From a bacterium (GTDB lineage: Bacteria > Cyanobacteriota > Vampirovibrionia > Obscuribacterales > Obscuribacteraceae), in the NCBI GenBank assembly GCA_016124935.1, contig WGMS01000008.1, forward strand, positions 1 through 64,000: a DNA stretch of 64,000 bases, written 5' to 3'. Below the pieces are notes generated by a model. That model ran no database searches, was not told where the DNA came from, and saw only the letters and a program-made list of their open reading frames with translations. The first letter of the stretch is position 1; each line of letters opens with the position of its first letter. Shown piece by piece: positions 34,643 to 44,145 of this stretch. Both the position numbers and the translations under genes were made by a program.

Positions 34643-37021
34643 ATGCGAACAATTCCGAAAGAGCGAATACTGCGCGTCAACTGCCCCGGTTATGGTGTTG
34701 AGGCGAACTTCAATCTCGGCAATGCGAAACCCCTGAATAACTACAGCGCAATAATCGTCAATCCCACCAGTATCGCCCATCTCTTTGATAAAGATCCGGA
34801 GTTGGTTCGTCGAATAGACTCGTCTCTGGCGGAAGGACATACGACTTATAAATTAGAAGACGACCTAATTTTAAGAAATATAGCGGCAGAGGCTGAGAGC
34901 AGAATTCTGGAACTTTCAGATTTCCTGACCCAGGGAGGCTTTCTTGTTTATTTCCTTTCCCGCCCATTCGTCTTGAAAAGCCCGAGCGTCTCCGTGGACA
35001 ACTATTACTGGCTCGAGACCCTGGCGCCGGACCAGCCGCTGGAGCAGAACGTCCGTCACATGAGCGCGGTCGCCCAGGGTAGATTGGTCGAAGTGACAGA
35101 AAAGGGTGAACAATCCGATCTGGCGCCATATCTGAGGCAGCCGGGTCTGGAGTGGAGCACCATCATCCGGGATGATTTTCTCACCGACGGTTATCATCTA
35201 CTCGCCACGGCCGGTCCGAACAAATGCATAGCCGGTCAGCTTTATATCATGCAGAGCAACGGCAGGGTGGCATTTTTACCGGCTCCGTTCTCTCCGGATT
35301 TCGATCGCACCTTAATAGAATGTTTGAATCGCTGGTATTCGAGCAAGGATCCCTCCCCGGAAGAGTTGGCAGCAGAGCAGAGAGAAGCGGAGGAACTGGC
35401 GGCAGCCGAAGAGAATGCTCCGGTCGCAGTGCCTTCCCAGGGACCGCAACTGTTCGACAGAGACCAGGGTGAACCGGATCAGGCCATATTCAATATCCAG
35501 CCTGATAATGCGAGCCCCCAAGCGCCCACGCCCGAACCACAAATTTATGGCGCACCAGAGCCGGTGGAAGCCCAGCTGGCAGCTTCGGTAGAACCTCCGC
35601 CGGTGACACCACAGGTAGAGCCCGAGAAACCAGCCACCCAGGATATAGATCTCTCTATATTTGCTAAAACAGCCAGACAACTGGTTCAAAAAGCTAACGA
35701 AGACACCCTGGTTGAAGCACCGGAAATACCTCCTGCTCCTGAATCGGTTGCTGCGCCTGTTCCTCAGTCAGGACAGCCGGATCTTATCAATGCCACCGAT
35801 GCGGTAGACACATCCATTGCAGGCAAAATAGCTTCTGATCTGATCCAGGAATCTTTACAGTTGGAGCCCCCCGGACAAACTTTCGCCCCGGCTCCTGAAG
35901 AGGAACCTCCGGTGCCGGTTATCGAGAGCCAGGAGCAGTATCAACCAGAGCACGCAGAGATAGAGAACGAAAAAGAAATCGCAACCCAACCGAACGGAGA
36001 AGTGACCGTGACAAATAACGAAAATCTTCAAGACGAGCAAACAAGAAAGTTAAAAGCAATGGAAGCGCTCAAAGAACTTCAGCTGAGTCATCCTGCAGCT
36101 GCTCCTGCGGCAGCCCCGCCTCAGCCGACTCCTCCAGGTCACGCCGCTCCGCCCCAGGCCCCGCCGGCAGCTGCTGCAGCTCCAGCGCCGGCTCCAGCTC
36201 CAGCCCCAGCTCCTGCTCCAGCTTCCGCTCCACAGCCGGTCCAACAAAGCCCTGGAAATAATCAAACACAGCAAGCCAAGCCACTTTTGAACTCCCTCTT
36301 CAAACAAGCGGAGCCTGCTTCCCAGACCCCTGCGCCTCAACCAGTCAGACAGACTAACCATGTCGATCTTCCCGTACCGGATTGGTGCAAATCCTTCAGT
36401 TTCTCTTACCTCGACGATCTACGCACGGAACAGACAGCTCTGAGCGAACAGCTCCAGAGCGTGCAAGCGAAACTCAACACAGTAGAGTCTAGAATCGCTT
36501 CTGTAGAACAACTCAAACAAGCACTGCTGGCAGGAGAGCCCGGTGTTTTGATTGACGCATGCAACACTGTACTTTCAAGACTCGGCTGGACAGTTCGCAA
36601 ATCAGACCGGGTTGGCAATGAAATTCTTCTTTCGAACGTGGAGCACCCAGAAGGTTTAGCCAGAGTGGTGCGTTCGGATGATCAGTGCGGAAGAACAGAG
36701 GTAGCCCAATTGGCCGAATCGGCAATTTCATTCTGGGACGAGCACGAAATAGAACCCAAAGGAGTCCTCATCGCTTGCACCTGGGCAACTCAATCCCCAT
36801 CCCAGAGAACCCAACCAGATTTTTCTGATTCGCTGAAAAAGTTTGCCGAGAAAAAGAATCTCTGTTTGATGACAGCCATGCAATTGCTGGGCATTTATCG
36901 TGATATCGAACTTGGTGCTACCAGCCCTGATGTGGTCAGAAAACAGATTCTAGAAACCAGCGGGCAACTATCGGGATATGAAGTGGAGAAAGGAGTGGTT
37001 CAGGCAGGGGCTGCTGTCTAG
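34643..37021 (+). CDS. Large modular protein: N-terminal domain, P/A/E-rich linker, coiled coil, nuclease-fold-like C-terminus
   Basis: About 792 residues. The first 225 form a folded domain unknown to me. A Pro/Ala/Glu-rich disordered linker of about 360 residues follows (35360-36340), then a coiled coil (LRTEQTALSEQLQSVQAKLN). The C-terminal domain reads GWTVRKSDRVGNEILLSN, KGVLIACTWATQSPSQR and LCLMTAMQLLGIYRDIEL. This spacing resembles restriction-endonuclease-like folds, but the catalytic Asp/Glu-x-Lys is not clear. The ATG at 34643 is chosen for its AAGGA. The next gene starts 35 bases later, also with a long acidic linker, so the two may work together. Confidence 0.7.
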   Translation: MRTIPKERILRVNCPGYGVEANFNLGNAKPLNNYSAIIVNPTSIAHLFDKDPELVRRIDSSLAEGHTTYKLEDDLILRNIAAEAESRILELSDFLTQGGFLVYFLSRPFVLKSPSVSVDNYYWLETLAPDQPLEQNVRHMSAVAQGRLVEVTEKGEQSDLAPYLRQPGLEWSTIIRDDFLTDGYHLLATAGPNKCIAGQLYIMQSNGRVAFLPAPFSPDFDRTLIECLNRWYSSKDPSPEELAAEQREAEELAAAEENAPVAVPSQGPQLFDRDQGEPDQAIFNIQPDNASPQAPTPEPQIYGAPEPVEAQLAASVEPPPVTPQVEPEKPATQDIDLSIFAKTARQLVQKANEDTLVEAPEIPPAPESVAAPVPQSGQPDLINATDAVDTSIAGKIASDLIQESLQLEPPGQTFAPAPEEEPPVPVIESQEQYQPEHAEIENEKEIATQPNGEVTVTNNENLQDEQTRKLKAMEALKELQLSHPAAAPAAAPPQPTPPGHAAPPQAPPAAAAAPAPAPAPAPAPAPASAPQPVQQSPGNNQTQQAKPLLNSLFKQAEPASQTPAPQPVRQTNHVDLPVPDWCKSFSFSYLDDLRTEQTALSEQLQSVQAKLNTVESRIASVEQLKQALLAGEPGVLIDACNTVLSRLGWTVRKSDRVGNEILLSNVEHPEGLARVVRSDDQCGRTEVAQLAESAISFWDEHEIEPKGVLIACTWATQSPSQRTQPDFSDSLKKFAEKKNLCLMTAMQLLGIYRDIELGATSPDVVRKQILETSGQLSGYEVEKGVVQAGAAV

Positions 37022-37056
37022 AATCAAATCATTCAAGGAGCTAAGCGAGAAGAGCA

Positions 37057-39348
37057 GTGGCTACAATTCCGACAATTCTAGTATGCGATGCTGGCGACGA
37101 TGTCAGATCGAAAATAGAATCCTTGATAAAGAGTCAAGCCGAACTCTCTTTTCTGAAAACAATCGGGAAAGGAGATGCCCTCCAGGAGTTGGAAGGAGTA
37201 TCTTCGACAATAATCTGGATGGAGCTGGAAAGCGACGCTTCAGAGGGAATAGCCCTGTTGAAAGATCTGATTCAGGCTAATCCGGGCTCTTACTTCATCG
37301 TAAGCAAAGAAGAGATAGACGCCGACCTTGTCAAAAAATCCATGCAACTCGGTGCTATGGACTTCCTCGACCACCGGGGCTGGGCGGCTCAGATAAGAAG
37401 CGTTATCAGAAGGGTTGCCACCAAAGAATGGGGCACTCAGAAGTCCCAAGCATCGGGCAGATCAGCAATTCCATCTCAGAACATCAAAAAATCCGGGGCA
37501 TGGTCCATTCCCGGCAAACCGGCACACAAACCACTGGCTTTCGGAAACAAGCCCCAGAGCCAGACTTTCAAGCCAGCGCCTCAGCCGGTAGCCCAGTCTG
37601 TTGAGCAACCTGTTCCCAGGTCAACACCTGAGCCAGAGATCGAAGAGACTATAGAAGAACCGATTAAAGTGCCGGCTGCGACACTACCGGAAGAAGAACC
37701 GGTAGAAGAAGCGGCAATAAACAAGGCGGTGGAGCCGTTACCCGAAGAAGAACCGGAGCCGGAACCGGAACCAGAACCCGAGCCGGAACCGGAACCAGAA
37801 CCGGAGCCGGAGCCGGAGCCGGAGCCAGAACCGGAGCAGATTTCGGACGAGCAGAGCGCCGAGCAATTCTTGCAGTCCTTGATTCAGAGCGCCGAGCAAG
37901 AGACACCAAAATTGGAGCAGGAACCGGAGCCTGAGCCTGAGGCGAAACCAGTCTCGGTGATGGATACACTGAGTAAAAGCGAAGAGGGCCAATCGAGTCT
38001 AAAGGCAGAACCTGCAATTCCAAAAAAAGAAGTAAAAGTAAGTAGTAAATGGGAGGAGCTGGATTCTCTGATATCGGCCCAGCGAAGCTCTCAACAGCAA
38101 ATAGAGAGTTATAAGCCCAAATCTAAAGAGCCTGAACCAGTACAATCCGTCATCGATCAAGAGACGAAAGCTGCCCTTATCGAAGCCGTAGACAACATCG
38201 ATTCGATTCTTGAGGGAGTTGATTCTATAGTCAAGGAGAGCAGTTGGGACGAAGAAAAGATTGCGAACCCCGCTTCGGCAGAAGAGATTAGCGAGAGCAG
38301 AGTCGAAGCCTTTCCCACCGAAAGTCGCTGGGGAGATCTTGATGCCGTCACCGACGATGTTATCGAGTCGGCAAAAAAAATCGAAGGGAAAAGTCAGTGG
38401 GGCGATCTAGACGCCATTGCCGCGCCAGGACAAGCTGATAACAGCGATATCGAACCGGTTAAAACGTCCTCCAGCAAGTGGGGCGATCTAGATTCCATTC
38501 CCACTCCAGGGAAAGCGTTGAAATCCGATGTCGAACCGGTAAAAACATCCTCTAGCAAATGGGGCGATCTGGACTCCATCGCCTCTCCTTCTTCCAGCAT
38601 AAAAGCCGGTTCCGAAGATGCGCCAATCAAGGCTTCTTCGAGCAAATGGGGAGACCTCGACTCCATCCCTTCTCCTTCTTCCGGTCTGACTGCTGGTTCT
38701 GAAGATGCGCCTATCAAGGCTTCCTCTAGCAAATGGGGAGACCTCGACTCCATCCCTTCTCCCGGTCAAGGCTCATCCGGAAGTCTTGACAGCTACTCTA
38801 GTTCTATATCCAGCTCAGGTTCATCAGGAGGACCGGGATCGGTTGGTAGCATATTCAGTGACATAGAGGGTCTGGATGAAGCCAAAATAGATAGCGATCC
38901 CGGCAGCGCATCAAGCCTCACCTCCGCAAAATGGGGAGATGAGGTCGGCGTTTCGGAAGGATTTGGGTCCAGAACAGGAAAGCTGGGAAGAACCACCGGG
39001 TCTTTTGCGAAACTGCAGTCGGATCCAAACGAAAAATTGGTCTCTGCCGACAGTGGCGCGGCAAATAGCGAAAAAGCCAAGAATCAAGAAGCCGTAGAAA
39101 AACCAAAAGCCATGCCTGTTCCACAAGCACAGGCCCCCAACAAATGGCAAGGTAGTGGCGCTGGTGGTGCCTCAACCGCTGTCTCCTCTTCACTTAAAGA
39201 TATTGACGGCAAAAAACAGAAGCCGATAATTCAAAAACCGGACGTCAAAGTATCTCTCAAATTCGACTGGAGCATTGTAAGCTATCTGGTGGCATCGATT
39301 GCGGCGATTCTAGTAGGTCTCTTGTCCTTTACCTTCTATATCTACTGA
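37057..39348 (+). CDS. Tail-anchored protein with degenerate receiver domain, EP-repeat and WGDLD repeats
   Basis: The 763 residues start with a CheY-like domain ([19 protein letters not shown] ... SKEE ... [13 protein letters not shown]). The phosphoacceptor region reads [13 protein letters not shown], lacking the usual Asp, so it is a pseudo-receiver like those of CpaE. A disordered region follows, with 14 Glu-Pro pairs (37753-37836) and at least six S-x-W-G-D-L-D repeats (38329-38740). The protein ends in a single C-terminal membrane helix ([20 protein letters not shown]), so it is tail-anchored. The GTG start is 35 bases after the previous gene. Function unknown; a scaffold at the membrane is likely (inference). 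Confidence 0.75.
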   Translation: MATIPTILVCDAGDDVRSKIESLIKSQAELSFLKTIGKGDALQELEGVSSTIIWMELESDASEGIALLKDLIQANPGSYFIVSKEEIDADLVKKSMQLGAMDFLDHRGWAAQIRSVIRRVATKEWGTQKSQASGRSAIPSQNIKKSGAWSIPGKPAHKPLAFGNKPQSQTFKPAPQPVAQSVEQPVPRSTPEPEIEETIEEPIKVPAATLPEEEPVEEAAINKAVEPLPEEEPEPEPEPEPEPEPEPEPEPEPEPEPEPEQISDEQSAEQFLQSLIQSAEQETPKLEQEPEPEPEAKPVSVMDTLSKSEEGQSSLKAEPAIPKKEVKVSSKWEELDSLISAQRSSQQQIESYKPKSKEPEPVQSVIDQETKAALIEAVDNIDSILEGVDSIVKESSWDEEKIANPASAEEISESRVEAFPTESRWGDLDAVTDDVIESAKKIEGKSQWGDLDAIAAPGQADNSDIEPVKTSSSKWGDLDSIPTPGKALKSDVEPVKTSSSKWGDLDSIASPSSSIKAGSEDAPIKASSSKWGDLDSIPSPSSGLTAGSEDAPIKASSSKWGDLDSIPSPGQGSSGSLDSYSSSISSSGSSGGPGSVGSIFSDIEGLDEAKIDSDPGSASSLTSAKWGDEVGVSEGFGSRTGKLGRTTGSFAKLQSDPNEKLVSADSGAANSEKAKNQEAVEKPKAMPVPQAQAPNKWQGSGAGGASTAVSSSLKDIDGKKQKPIIQKPDVKVSLKFDWSIVSYLVASIAAILVGLLSFTFYIY
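37753..37836 (+). repeat. Glu-Pro dipeptide-encoding repeat
   Basis: Fourteen consecutive ccg/cca/ccc-gag/gaa codon pairs encode an uninterrupted Pro-Glu run. Such EP runs form stiff, extended linkers. The variable synonymous codons suggest the run is old enough to have drifted. Confidence 0.8.
38320..38745 (+). repeat. WGDLD tandem peptide repeat
   Basis: Trp codons of the S-[RQK]-W-G-D-L-D-[AS] motif occur at 38329, 38398, 38479, 38560, 38647 and 38734, spaced 23, 27, 27, 29 and 29 codons. A degenerate WEELD copy lies at 38050 and a final WGDE copy at 38932. The last three full copies are nearly identical at DNA level, indicating recent internal duplication. The motif is a short aromatic-acidic peptide suited to repeated binding of one partner. 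Confidence 0.85.
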
Positions 39349-39368
39349 GTCAGAGTCTGAACCCAGGC

Positions 39369-39689
39369 TTACAACGAATCTATTTTTGCAGCGAGGATGA
39401 AATCGTTCTCCGTCAACCCGTTGACGGCATGGGTCCAGATCTCGACCCTCAGCTCGCCCCAGCGAATATGCAAATCGGGATGATGATCCTCCTGCTCGGC
39501 AATCTCCGCAATTTTGTTTGCCAGGGTCATCGCGCCCATAAAATCCGCAAATGAATACCTTTTTTCAAGTCGCTCCGCCTTGACGGAGGACCAACCATCG
39601 ACTTCCTTCAACAACGCATCCACTTCTTGCGGTCCAAGGACAGGGACATCTCCCCGACAGGGCTTGCATTCTTTGTTAGCCAGACTCAA
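39369..39689 (-). CDS. Pterin-4-alpha-carbinolamine dehydratase
   Basis: The 106 residues match the PCD/DCoH family: GWSSVKAERLEKRYSF, IAEQEDHHPDLHIRWGELRVEIWTHAVNGLTENDF and a C-terminal AAKID. The E-D-H-H-P active-site segment is intact. It dehydrates 4a-hydroxytetrahydrobiopterin to recycle the pterin cofactor; in organisms without aromatic hydroxylases it may act in folate or molybdopterin metabolism. No phenylalanine hydroxylase lies in the window. It is followed on the same strand by the gene ending at 39738, which is transcribed ahead of it. Confidence 0.92.
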   Translation of the reverse strand: MSLANKECKPCRGDVPVLGPQEVDALLKEVDGWSSVKAERLEKRYSFADFMGAMTLANKIAEIAEQEDHHPDLHIRWGELRVEIWTHAVNGLTENDFILAAKIDSL

Positions 39690-39737
39690 TATTGCTCCCT
39701 CCCTATTTATTCAGGACCATCAACTATCCAAATCCAA

Positions 39738-40784
39738 TTATACTTCGTCTTCTGAAGACCACTCATCGATTACATCCTCAGGATCCTCTGTCACTTCCAT
39801 ATTGATCACTTCGTCGTCCGCAGCCTTTCGGTCGAAGCTTTCCAGAGGCAATCGTTCCAGAACCCCCTCTATATTGTAGGCAAGATTGAAGCTCACCCGA
39901 GACATCTGGGCGATCAATATCGCCTCGTAAATCGATACTACCAATGGTATCAATGTCCAGCATAGCAGGACATAGGCAAATCCTCTGGCTTTATCCCCAA
40001 GATAAAACTTATGGGCGCCGAAGGTTCCCAGGCAGAGCGCCAGCCAGAAAGCGACTGCCTTTGTGCGGCCTCCATCCACAGGCTTCTGTGCGGCTTCAAT
40101 CAGTCTCTCTTTCCTGGCAGGCGCACGCAGCCCGGAAGAGATATGGTGCTCGAGATCCACTTGCTCGGACTTCTGAGCCAGCGGAGTCCCGGTAAATCCG
40201 CAAATACATGTGGCTTCTTCAGACTTGCCGGAACGAAACCGATAGACTTCGGCCTCGGTCATCAACCGGGAGCAAGAGACACAAAACAATAAGGCTGACA
40301 CCCGGTCGTGCTCTTGGGGTGGCGCCAGACCAGACTCTCTCTTCTTGCTGAATTCCTGATCTTTAGAAGACCTGCCGGAATTGATTCGATCAATTTTTTT
40401 CTGAAGCCGGACTTTTTCCTCTTGGTTGCGACTGAGATCCGCCGCCATTACCAGCTGTGCCACCGCTTCATCATGCTTCTGCAGCATAGTAAAAGCATCG
40501 GCCAACTTTTTTCGAACCTTGACCTCGTTGCCTCTCTGGCTCTCCAGTCCATTGACACGCTTGAGCGCCTCGGCAAAACAGGCATGGGCTTCATCAAAGG
40601 ATTTCCGCTTCAAAAGATCATTGCCCCTGTCCATCCATTCTAAAAACGCCACCTGAATATCTTTTTTGGAGATCTCAGCATCTTCGATCACCGGGATGGC
40701 TTCGCTCGATACAGCCTGCCCACAGTGGTGGCATTCAATCTGCCATTTCTCTAAATCAGTTCGACAAGCAGGACAGGAAAGCAT
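39738..40784 (-). CDS. Zinc-ribbon, TPR-like and TM2-domain protein
   Basis: The 348 residues contain an N-terminal zinc ribbon (CPACRTDLEKWQIECHHCG), helical repeats of TPR type (about 45-135) and a second Cys-pair region (FCVSCSRLM ... CICGF). A TM2 domain follows: AFWLALCLGTFGAHKFYLGD and a second helix. TM2 proteins have two membrane helices joined by a short loop and are of unknown biochemical role. A C-terminal acidic tail follows. It lies 36 bases after the HtrA gene on the same strand. Confidence 0.75.
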   Translation of the reverse strand: MLSCPACRTDLEKWQIECHHCGQAVSSEAIPVIEDAEISKKDIQVAFLEWMDRGNDLLKRKSFDEAHACFAEALKRVNGLESQRGNEVKVRKKLADAFTMLQKHDEAVAQLVMAADLSRNQEEKVRLQKKIDRINSGRSSKDQEFSKKRESGLAPPQEHDRVSALLFCVSCSRLMTEAEVYRFRSGKSEEATCICGFTGTPLAQKSEQVDLEHHISSGLRAPARKERLIEAAQKPVDGGRTKAVAFWLALCLGTFGAHKFYLGDKARGFAYVLLCWTLIPLVVSIYEAILIAQMSRVSFNLAYNIEGVLERLPLESFDRKAADDEVINMEVTEDPEDVIDEWSSEDEV

Positions 40785-40820
40785 TTGGGAAAGGAGAACT
40801 TTAGTGTTTGGGTTCGGGAC

Positions 40821-42431
40821 TTACATGTTGGAAGGATAGAGACCCAACTTGACTTTCTTCTCGATTACATTCATACCTCTTTGCAGAGACATTACCAGTA
40901 TATCTCCAGGATTGGAGGTTTTGATGAACGCCCTGACTTCATCGGAAGAGTTCACCACGGTTCCATTCACTTTCAAGATAATGTCTCCCCGTCGCAGTCC
41001 GGATATATCAGCCGGACCACCAGGAACCACGTTGGCCACGGTTACAGCGATGGGATGCCCGGGCAAGGTCCGAGACTTCTTGGCGTCGGGATCGTAGTCT
41101 CGCATATAAAGCCCCAGATAAGGTCTGGCAATTGTGCCGTCCCTGATCAACTTTTTTGCGACCCGATTGGCCACGTCAATGGGAATAGCAAAAGCGATTC
41201 CTCTTGCCCCGGTCTTCACCGCTCCGGTGGCGATGCCTATGACCTCACCATCAACATTCACCAGCGGGCCGCCGGAATTACCGGGGTTGATGGCGGCATC
41301 GGTCTGGATAAAGGGCACATGATGGTTGAAATCCGCCACTTTGCGATCGAGAGCGCTGATTACGCCTAGACTGACAGAATGATCAAGCCCATAGGGACTG
41401 CCAATAACCAGGGACCAGTCCCCGGGATGCATCTTGTGGACATTTCCGAATGGTGCCACCGGCAAGTCTTTCGCTTTGATCTTGACCACAGCCAGGTCCG
41501 TGTAAGAGTCTCTGCCTACCACTTTAGCGTCGAAATCGCGGCCGTCGCTCAAGGTTATTCTAATCTGAGTGTTCTCGGGAATAACGTGGTTATTGGTCAG
41601 AATATGCCCTTCCGATGAGACGATGACACCGCTCGCCTGGGCCTGACCGGAGCTGCCATAGCCCCGGGAAGCGCCATCGGCAGCCCGATATCTGGTGTCG
41701 ACATTGACCACCACAGGATTGAGCCGCTCCACTATTTTAGAGAAAGTGGTATCTCCGGTCACGAAACTCTTTTCGGCAGCTTTGCCCGGCGAAGCATGAT
41801 CATCGGCAAAACTGGTCGTGACTCTGGAATTAGGAAAAAGAAAAGAACCGCACCAGAGCCCGAGTGCAAATATATTCAATGCGGTCAGCCCCAGAAGAAT
41901 CTTTCGCCAGCGCGGACTCAGTGAGCTTATCTGGTCTGAGATCGGCGCATTGAGCGGATCACCGACGGCTTCGACTGGGCTTGCGCCCTTATCGGTAGAT
42001 TCCCCGGCCGGGCCTTCGAAGGAAGAGAGCTTTACCTCGACACGATTGCCTATGCCGAGCTTGTTGCGCATATCCAGAAGCTTCTGCTCGGACGGTTTAG
42101 GGGTTGGCAGGTCGGCAGAATCTGTGGCGCTGTCTTCTCTCGGTTTATCGCCTTTGCCCTCACCGCTCTGCTTAATGCTCTTCAGACCGAAAGAGGTAAT
42201 CCGGTTATCCTTGTCTCTGTTGCTCTTGCCGCGAATTTTAACCTCTCCCCGCATTTTTGCCTCTTTAGAGGCATCCTCCAGGGTCTTCTCCGGTTTATAG
42301 CGAGACCATTCGATGGGGGGCTCATCTTCGAGAAGAGCCTTTTTATCGATGTTTTCGGCTATCTCGACATTATCATCCCCGGGAGAGAAATAAACCGGAA
42401 CATCGTCTTCTAAATCTTCGGGAAATGGCAT
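40821..42431 (-). CDS. Membrane-anchored HtrA/Deg-type serine protease with PDZ domain
   Basis: The 536-residue protein has a long charged cytoplasmic N-terminus (about 1-175), one membrane helix (LLGLTALNIFALGLWCGSF) and a trypsin-like domain. The catalytic triad is visible: ILTNNHVI (His), DLAVVKIKA (Asp) and INPGNSGGPLV (Ser). A PDZ domain follows (VVPGGPADISGLRRGDIIL). Such proteases degrade or sense misfolded envelope proteins. The N-terminal extension is unusual and may carry a regulatory or docking function. It heads a minus-strand run with the TM2 and pterin dehydratase genes. Confidence 0.88.
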   Translation of the reverse strand: MPFPEDLEDDVPVYFSPGDDNVEIAENIDKKALLEDEPPIEWSRYKPEKTLEDASKEAKMRGEVKIRGKSNRDKDNRITSFGLKSIKQSGEGKGDKPREDSATDSADLPTPKPSEQKLLDMRNKLGIGNRVEVKLSSFEGPAGESTDKGASPVEAVGDPLNAPISDQISSLSPRWRKILLGLTALNIFALGLWCGSFLFPNSRVTTSFADDHASPGKAAEKSFVTGDTTFSKIVERLNPVVVNVDTRYRAADGASRGYGSSGQAQASGVIVSSEGHILTNNHVIPENTQIRITLSDGRDFDAKVVGRDSYTDLAVVKIKAKDLPVAPFGNVHKMHPGDWSLVIGSPYGLDHSVSLGVISALDRKVADFNHHVPFIQTDAAINPGNSGGPLVNVDGEVIGIATGAVKTGARGIAFAIPIDVANRVAKKLIRDGTIARPYLGLYMRDYDPDAKKSRTLPGHPIAVTVANVVPGGPADISGLRRGDIILKVNGTVVNSSDEVRAFIKTSNPGDILVMSLQRGMNVIEKKVKLGLYPSNM

Positions 42432-42657
42432 CCGAACGCGGTATCCTATTTAATCTTCTATCAAATATGGGTTTATCCTCTTAAATATACCAATCAGAGA
42501 TTCTAACTAATCAGTAATGAAACCAGCGCCAAAAGTCTGTCCCAACAGAAAGTTGCGGATCTTTCTATACTTCAAAGAACGGGAAGTCTGCCGAAACTCT
42601 TCTTCCATGGTGCCGGATAGAAGCTTGGGCTTGCGGCTACCGCCTGACCGGCAATGC

Positions 42658-43893
42658 TCAAGCCGAGAGACTTATCAGTCTCTCTATTCTTCGAGGGCTG
42701 GCAAGAAGAATCTCCAGCATGGCAATGGTCTCTTCCGAAAAATCCGCCACCGTCAATCGACGCTCGATACTACGCATGTGTTCTGCCAGCCGAAGCAAAG
42801 CCTTTTGAGTAGCCAGTTCGTCTCGACTCAAAACACCGGAGAGCAGATCAAGTTTCAAACAAAGCCTGGCGAGAACAGCGATGGTGATCAGGTGATGAAA
42901 ACCGGCAACCACGCTGAGATAATTGAATCCAGGACCGAAAAAGAGCTTCGAGAAAACACGCAGGTATAAAAATCGTCTGAGCAAATCTCGGCATTGATCA
43001 CTTAGATCTCCAAGGTCCGAGGAGAATATCTGCCCGAACCCGATTCCCTTACTCATCCAAACGAGTTCGACTTTCTCGCTGCCCCGGATCACCTCTTCCA
43101 GAACAGACCTTGCCTGAAAATCCATCGAAGACTCGCCAAAAACATCTACCGGAACATAAAATCGAAGAAGATGCTTGATCAAAACCTGATCTATCAGCTT
43201 CGGTCTGGCTTCGAAATCGGCCATATTATCGAGATTCACTTCCGGTGGTACCAACTTACGAAAACCCTCTGTCTTCTCAAAAAGCAGTGCCTCTGCTCTT
43301 CGCGCCGACTCCTGCTCGAGACAAGAGAGCACCGGAGCCTCATACTCTCGATAAACCGCCCAATCAAGCGGAACTCCATCCACCACCTGGGCATAGGACC
43401 AGTCTAGGTTGAGTTGCGGAAACAACTGAGAGAACAGTTCATGCTTCTTCTGCAAGATGTCGCTCTGCCTATCCAAAAATTCACCCTGATTAAAAAGCGT
43501 AGCTGTACTGGCGAAACTGACAGAACAGAACACACCATCGGGAGTACCGGTAAAGGTGTAAGGGAAAAGTCGACACATGGCAGGCTTCGCATCAGGACCT
43601 AATTTCTCGTGCAGAACACAGCGGTTCTCCCCGGTTAGAAAAGCACATTTTCCATCTGCTCTTTTCTCCAGAGAGTGACTGAAAAGAGATAGCTTGCTAT
43701 CGGCAGCGTTCAACACCCTGAACAACTCTCTGCTGGCAGGAAACGCTCCACCTAGTTCCTCGCGGGCTCTTTCGATTCGCTCGAAATCATCGGTGGTGGC
43801 GGGAACGGGCCACTGCAAACAACAATTACCGCATTCAGAGCATGAGAATCGAATGCCTTTAGGAATATGGAGTTGCTGGCTTCTGGACTGCAT
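42658..43893 (-). CDS. YkgJ-family cysteine-cluster protein
   Basis: The 411 residues begin with the CxxCxxCC-type cluster FSCSECGNCCLQWPVP, followed by GKCAFLTGENRCVLHEKLG and AMCRLFPYTF. These are the conserved cysteines of the YkgJ/FliB-type family (UPF0153), thought to bind zinc or an Fe-S cluster. Most members are about 100-250 residues, so the long helical C-terminal region is extra. The function of the family is uncertain. The spacer after its stop holds only an imperfect hairpin without a T run. Confidence 0.75.
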   Translation of the reverse strand: MQSRSQQLHIPKGIRFSCSECGNCCLQWPVPATTDDFERIERAREELGGAFPASRELFRVLNAADSKLSLFSHSLEKRADGKCAFLTGENRCVLHEKLGPDAKPAMCRLFPYTFTGTPDGVFCSVSFASTATLFNQGEFLDRQSDILQKKHELFSQLFPQLNLDWSYAQVVDGVPLDWAVYREYEAPVLSCLEQESARRAEALLFEKTEGFRKLVPPEVNLDNMADFEARPKLIDQVLIKHLLRFYVPVDVFGESSMDFQARSVLEEVIRGSEKVELVWMSKGIGFGQIFSSDLGDLSDQCRDLLRRFLYLRVFSKLFFGPGFNYLSVVAGFHHLITIAVLARLCLKLDLLSGVLSRDELATQKALLRLAEHMRSIERRLTVADFSEETIAMLEILLASPRRIERLISLSA

Positions 43894-44145
43894 AGACTTC
43901 GATTATGTCATTTCCTGTGCAAAAATTCCTGCTCACGCCACCCCTTAGCAACCGCTCGCCCTAGAAGCATAACTTATGAATCAGAACCCTGGCAAAGTGA
44001 AGTATCCTCACCACCAGAGCCATAAAGACTGGAATCGAACCTGAGTCATTGTCAGATTAGAATTATTGTCACTAGCTCTTCTCGAAAAGCTACAGTTGAT
44101 CCGCTATTGTAGTGCGGTTCAATCTTTATGGTTCAGGGAGAAGCA

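Noticed and set aside
36050-36361. Minus-strand Trp/Arg/Ser-rich ORFs opposite the P/A-rich linker
   Set aside because: Shadow of biased codons in the linker of the 792-residue protein.
42517-42969. Plus-strand ORF overlapping the YkgJ-type gene
   Set aside because: Mostly antisense to the conserved gene and without recognisable domains; the part in the spacer has no ribosome site.
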